Shown piece after piece: positions 6,845 through 7,840 of a stretch of DNA of 7,840 nucleotides. Origin of the DNA: Elusimicrobiota bacterium (GTDB taxonomy: Bacteria > Elusimicrobiota > Elusimicrobia > Elusimicrobiales > UBA9959); NCBI GenBank assembly GCA_030637365.1, contig DAOWGR010000106.1:1-7840 (forward strand), given 5' to 3'. A program made the position numbers and the translations under genes. The notes beneath the pieces are model-generated. The model made no database searches and was not told the origin of the DNA. It saw only the letters and a program-made list of their open reading frames with translations. How positions within the stretch are numbered: position 1 is the stretch's first letter; every line of letters begins with the position of its first letter.

Positions 6845-6850
6845 CCCTTT
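6845..6850 (-). promoter_or_regulatory. cysS ribosome binding site overlapping the upstream stop codon
   Basis: AAAGGG on the minus strand lies 4 bases before the cysS ATG. Its first two bases fall in the TAA stop of the lipoprotein gene (6849-6851). This arrangement suggests translational coupling between the two genes. Confidence 0.6.
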
Positions 6851-7229
6851 ATTTCTTAAACTCTTTTTCGATATTTTTAAAGAATTTATCGCACAATTTT
6901 ATTCCGTATCTCCGTGAATACTTATTTCGCACCAAACATTCCACTTCTATTTCCGAAAAAGGATTTATCACGCCTTTTGGAATTATTTTATAAACAAAAC
7001 CCGCTCTAAATTTCGCCCAGAGGGTAGTTGAAATCGTTCTTTTATAAGCTTCAAGAATTTTTTCATTAAACCCCTCTATCTCACTGTAATCCGTTGGATT
7101 TTCTAAAATATAATTGCGCGATTTGGCGATAATCGCCTCATTTTTTTTGACCGAGGCTTCGTTTAAATCCGCCCTATTAAAGCAACCGCTAAATATCGCA
7201 ACCGCCATCAAGATAACACCGATTCGCAT
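6849..7229 (-). CDS. Small putative lipoprotein of unknown function
   Basis: The 126-residue product has a very short basic start (MR), a hydrophobic stretch (3-13) and the sequence IFSGC with cysteine at 16. This fits a signal peptidase II lipobox, although Phe at -3 is less usual than Leu, Val or Ile. The mature part is strongly charged and mostly helical, with a lysine-rich end (KNIEKEFKK). A second cysteine pair lies at about 98 and 113. No family is recognised, and an envelope location is inferred from the signal only. GAGG at 7235-7238, 5 bases before the ATG, supports this start. It lies in the same direction as ispF (111-base gap) and cysS (8-base gap), probably in one operon. Nothing in the sequence ties it to either neighbour's function. 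Confidence 0.75.
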   Translation of the reverse strand: MRIGVILMAVAIFSGCFNRADLNEASVKKNEAIIAKSRNYILENPTDYSEIEGFNEKILEAYKRTISTTLWAKFRAGFVYKIIPKGVINPFSEIEVECLVRNKYSRRYGIKLCDKFFKNIEKEFKK

Positions 7230-7242
7230 TTAAACCTCAATA

Positions 7243-7270
7243 TCAAACCTCAGATTAAAACTAAGGTTGA
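7243..7270 (-). promoter_or_regulatory. Hairpin in the leader of the lipoprotein gene
   Basis: On the minus strand TCAACCTTAG (7261-7270) pairs with CTGAGGTTTGA (7243-7253) over 10 base pairs with one bulged T and one G-U pair, around a 7-base loop. It ends 4 bases before the GAGG ribosome binding site. It has no U-tract, so it is not a terminator. It could mark an RNA-processing site or tune translation of the lipoprotein. Confidence 0.45.
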
Positions 7271-7302
7271 GACTTGGAAAAAATTTTAATTGCACTTTCG
7301 TT

Positions 7303-7340
7303 TCTGCCGTTCCTACTTGACCTTAATCTCAATCTGCCGT
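7303..7340 (-). repeat. Pair of 8-base direct repeats after the ispF stop
   Basis: ACGGCAGA on the minus strand occurs at 7333-7340, directly after the ispF stop codon, and again at 7303-7310, exactly 30 bases on. The rest of this 111-base gap holds a leader hairpin and no gene. The repeat may be chance or a trace of small duplication. Confidence 0.4.
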
Positions 7341-7840
7341 TTATGCTTCAACACTCGCCACCGCATAACAAGTTATAGCGTCGCCATGCCCCACTTCTCC
7401 CAACCCTTCCCTGCTTTTTGCTTTTATACTGACATCGGATATATCTAATTTAAATATCTCGGACATATTTTTTCTCATACTCGCGTAATGAGGTTTCATC
7501 TGGGGCTCTTCGGCAACAATGGTAACGTCAATTTGAATTATTTTCGCGCGTCTCGCCGAAAGAATCTGAAGAACCTTTTCCGCTATGACCCTGCTTGAAA
7601 CGCCCATTATGGTCAAATCAGTGGGTGGAAAATACACTCCTATTTCACCGGCCGCTATTGAACCCAAAAGAGCGTCGCATACGGCGTGAATAACAACATC
7701 TCCGTCCGAATGGCCTATCAAACCTTTTTTGTGTTTTATTTTTTCACCCGCTATAATAAGAGGCCGACCCTCAACCATTCTGTGAATATCGTAACCAAAA
7801 CCAAATCTCGGTTTTAAACATTTAGGTTCGTCTTTTTTAG
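7341..7840 (-). CDS. ispF: 2-C-methyl-D-erythritol 2,4-cyclodiphosphate synthase, 5' end beyond window (possible IspDF fusion)
   Basis: IspF releases CMP from 4-diphosphocytidyl-methylerythritol 2-phosphate to form the cyclic diphosphate, a late step of the MEP route to isoprenoid precursors. The ATG at 7778 is not the start: in-frame coding continues to the right edge and includes GFGYDIHR, which holds the metal ligands Asp and His (codons at 7788-7790 and 7782-7784). The third ligand is the His in VVIHAVCDALLG. GHSDGDV, IGVYFPPTD and VTIVAEEPQMKPH are also typical. The C-terminal motif reads KAKSREGLGEVGHGDAI where E. coli has KATTTEKLGFTGRGEGI, so the catalytic Thr is Ser and a conserved Arg is His. 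The visible 165 residues already extend about nine residues before a normal IspF start with no start codon among them. A lysine-rich stretch there may be the linker of an IspD-IspF fusion. Confidence 0.93.
   Translation of the reverse strand, partial: KKDEPKCLKPRFGFGYDIHRMVEGRPLIIAGEKIKHKKGLIGHSDGDVVIHAVCDALLGSIAAGEIGVYFPPTDLTIMGVSSRVIAEKVLQILSARRAKIIQIDVTIVAEEPQMKPHYASMRKNMSEIFKLDISDVSIKAKSREGLGEVGHGDAITCYAVASVEA

Noticed and set aside
6841..6900. T-box leader upstream of cysS.
   Set aside because: Only 8 bases separate cysS from the preceding coding sequence, and no T-box consensus or antiterminator stem is visible.

Overview
The window is A+T-rich bacterial chromosomal DNA with tight gene packing and the standard code. 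I read it as an uncultured, probably double-membrane bacterium. It has an MEP-pathway isoprenoid enzyme, a likely lipoprotein, a large Sec-exported protein and a tRNA gene with CCA encoded. The phylum cannot be fixed from this sequence. A lineage such as Omnitrophota is plausible; the isoprenoid gene argues mildly against a very reduced Patescibacteria genome. No phage, insertion sequence or CRISPR array is visible.

Layout. From 1 to 1306 on the minus strand runs a multi-pass membrane protein of the GT-C/dolichyl-phosphate-mannose-mannosyltransferase type, cut by the left edge and left out of any list that needs a stop codon. A 171-base divergent intergenic region (1307-1477) separates it from pyrB (1478-2551, plus). 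That gap holds a compact nested inverted-repeat element (1335-1413), followed by a candidate promoter and a strong ribosome binding site for pyrB. A symmetrical terminator (about 2560-2592) sits between the convergent pyrB and a 797-residue secreted protein of unknown function (2635-5028, minus).

The rest of the window reads on the minus strand. In transcription order it is ispF, possibly the C-terminal half of an ispDF fusion (7341-7840, open at the right edge), a small putative lipoprotein (6849-7229), cysS (5434-6840), tRNA-Gly(GCC) (5276-5349) with its own terminator, and then the 797-residue gene. The ispF-cysS neighbourhood is a known bacterial arrangement, for example ispD-ispF-cysS in mycobacteria and ispD-ispF-gltX-cysE-cysS in Bacillus. 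Here an unrelated small lipoprotein gene is set between them, with its stop codon overlapping the cysS ribosome binding site.

The genes do not form one pathway. They cover pyrimidine synthesis (pyrB), isoprenoid precursors (ispF), translation (cysS, tRNA-Gly) and envelope functions (GT-C protein, lipoprotein, exported protein). The items most worth a second look are the nested hairpin element with competing pairings upstream of pyrB and the GT-C gene, the orphan secreted protein with a palindrome in its candidate promoter, and a tRNA-Gly whose T-loop has C where the nearly universal U55 (pseudouridine) should be.
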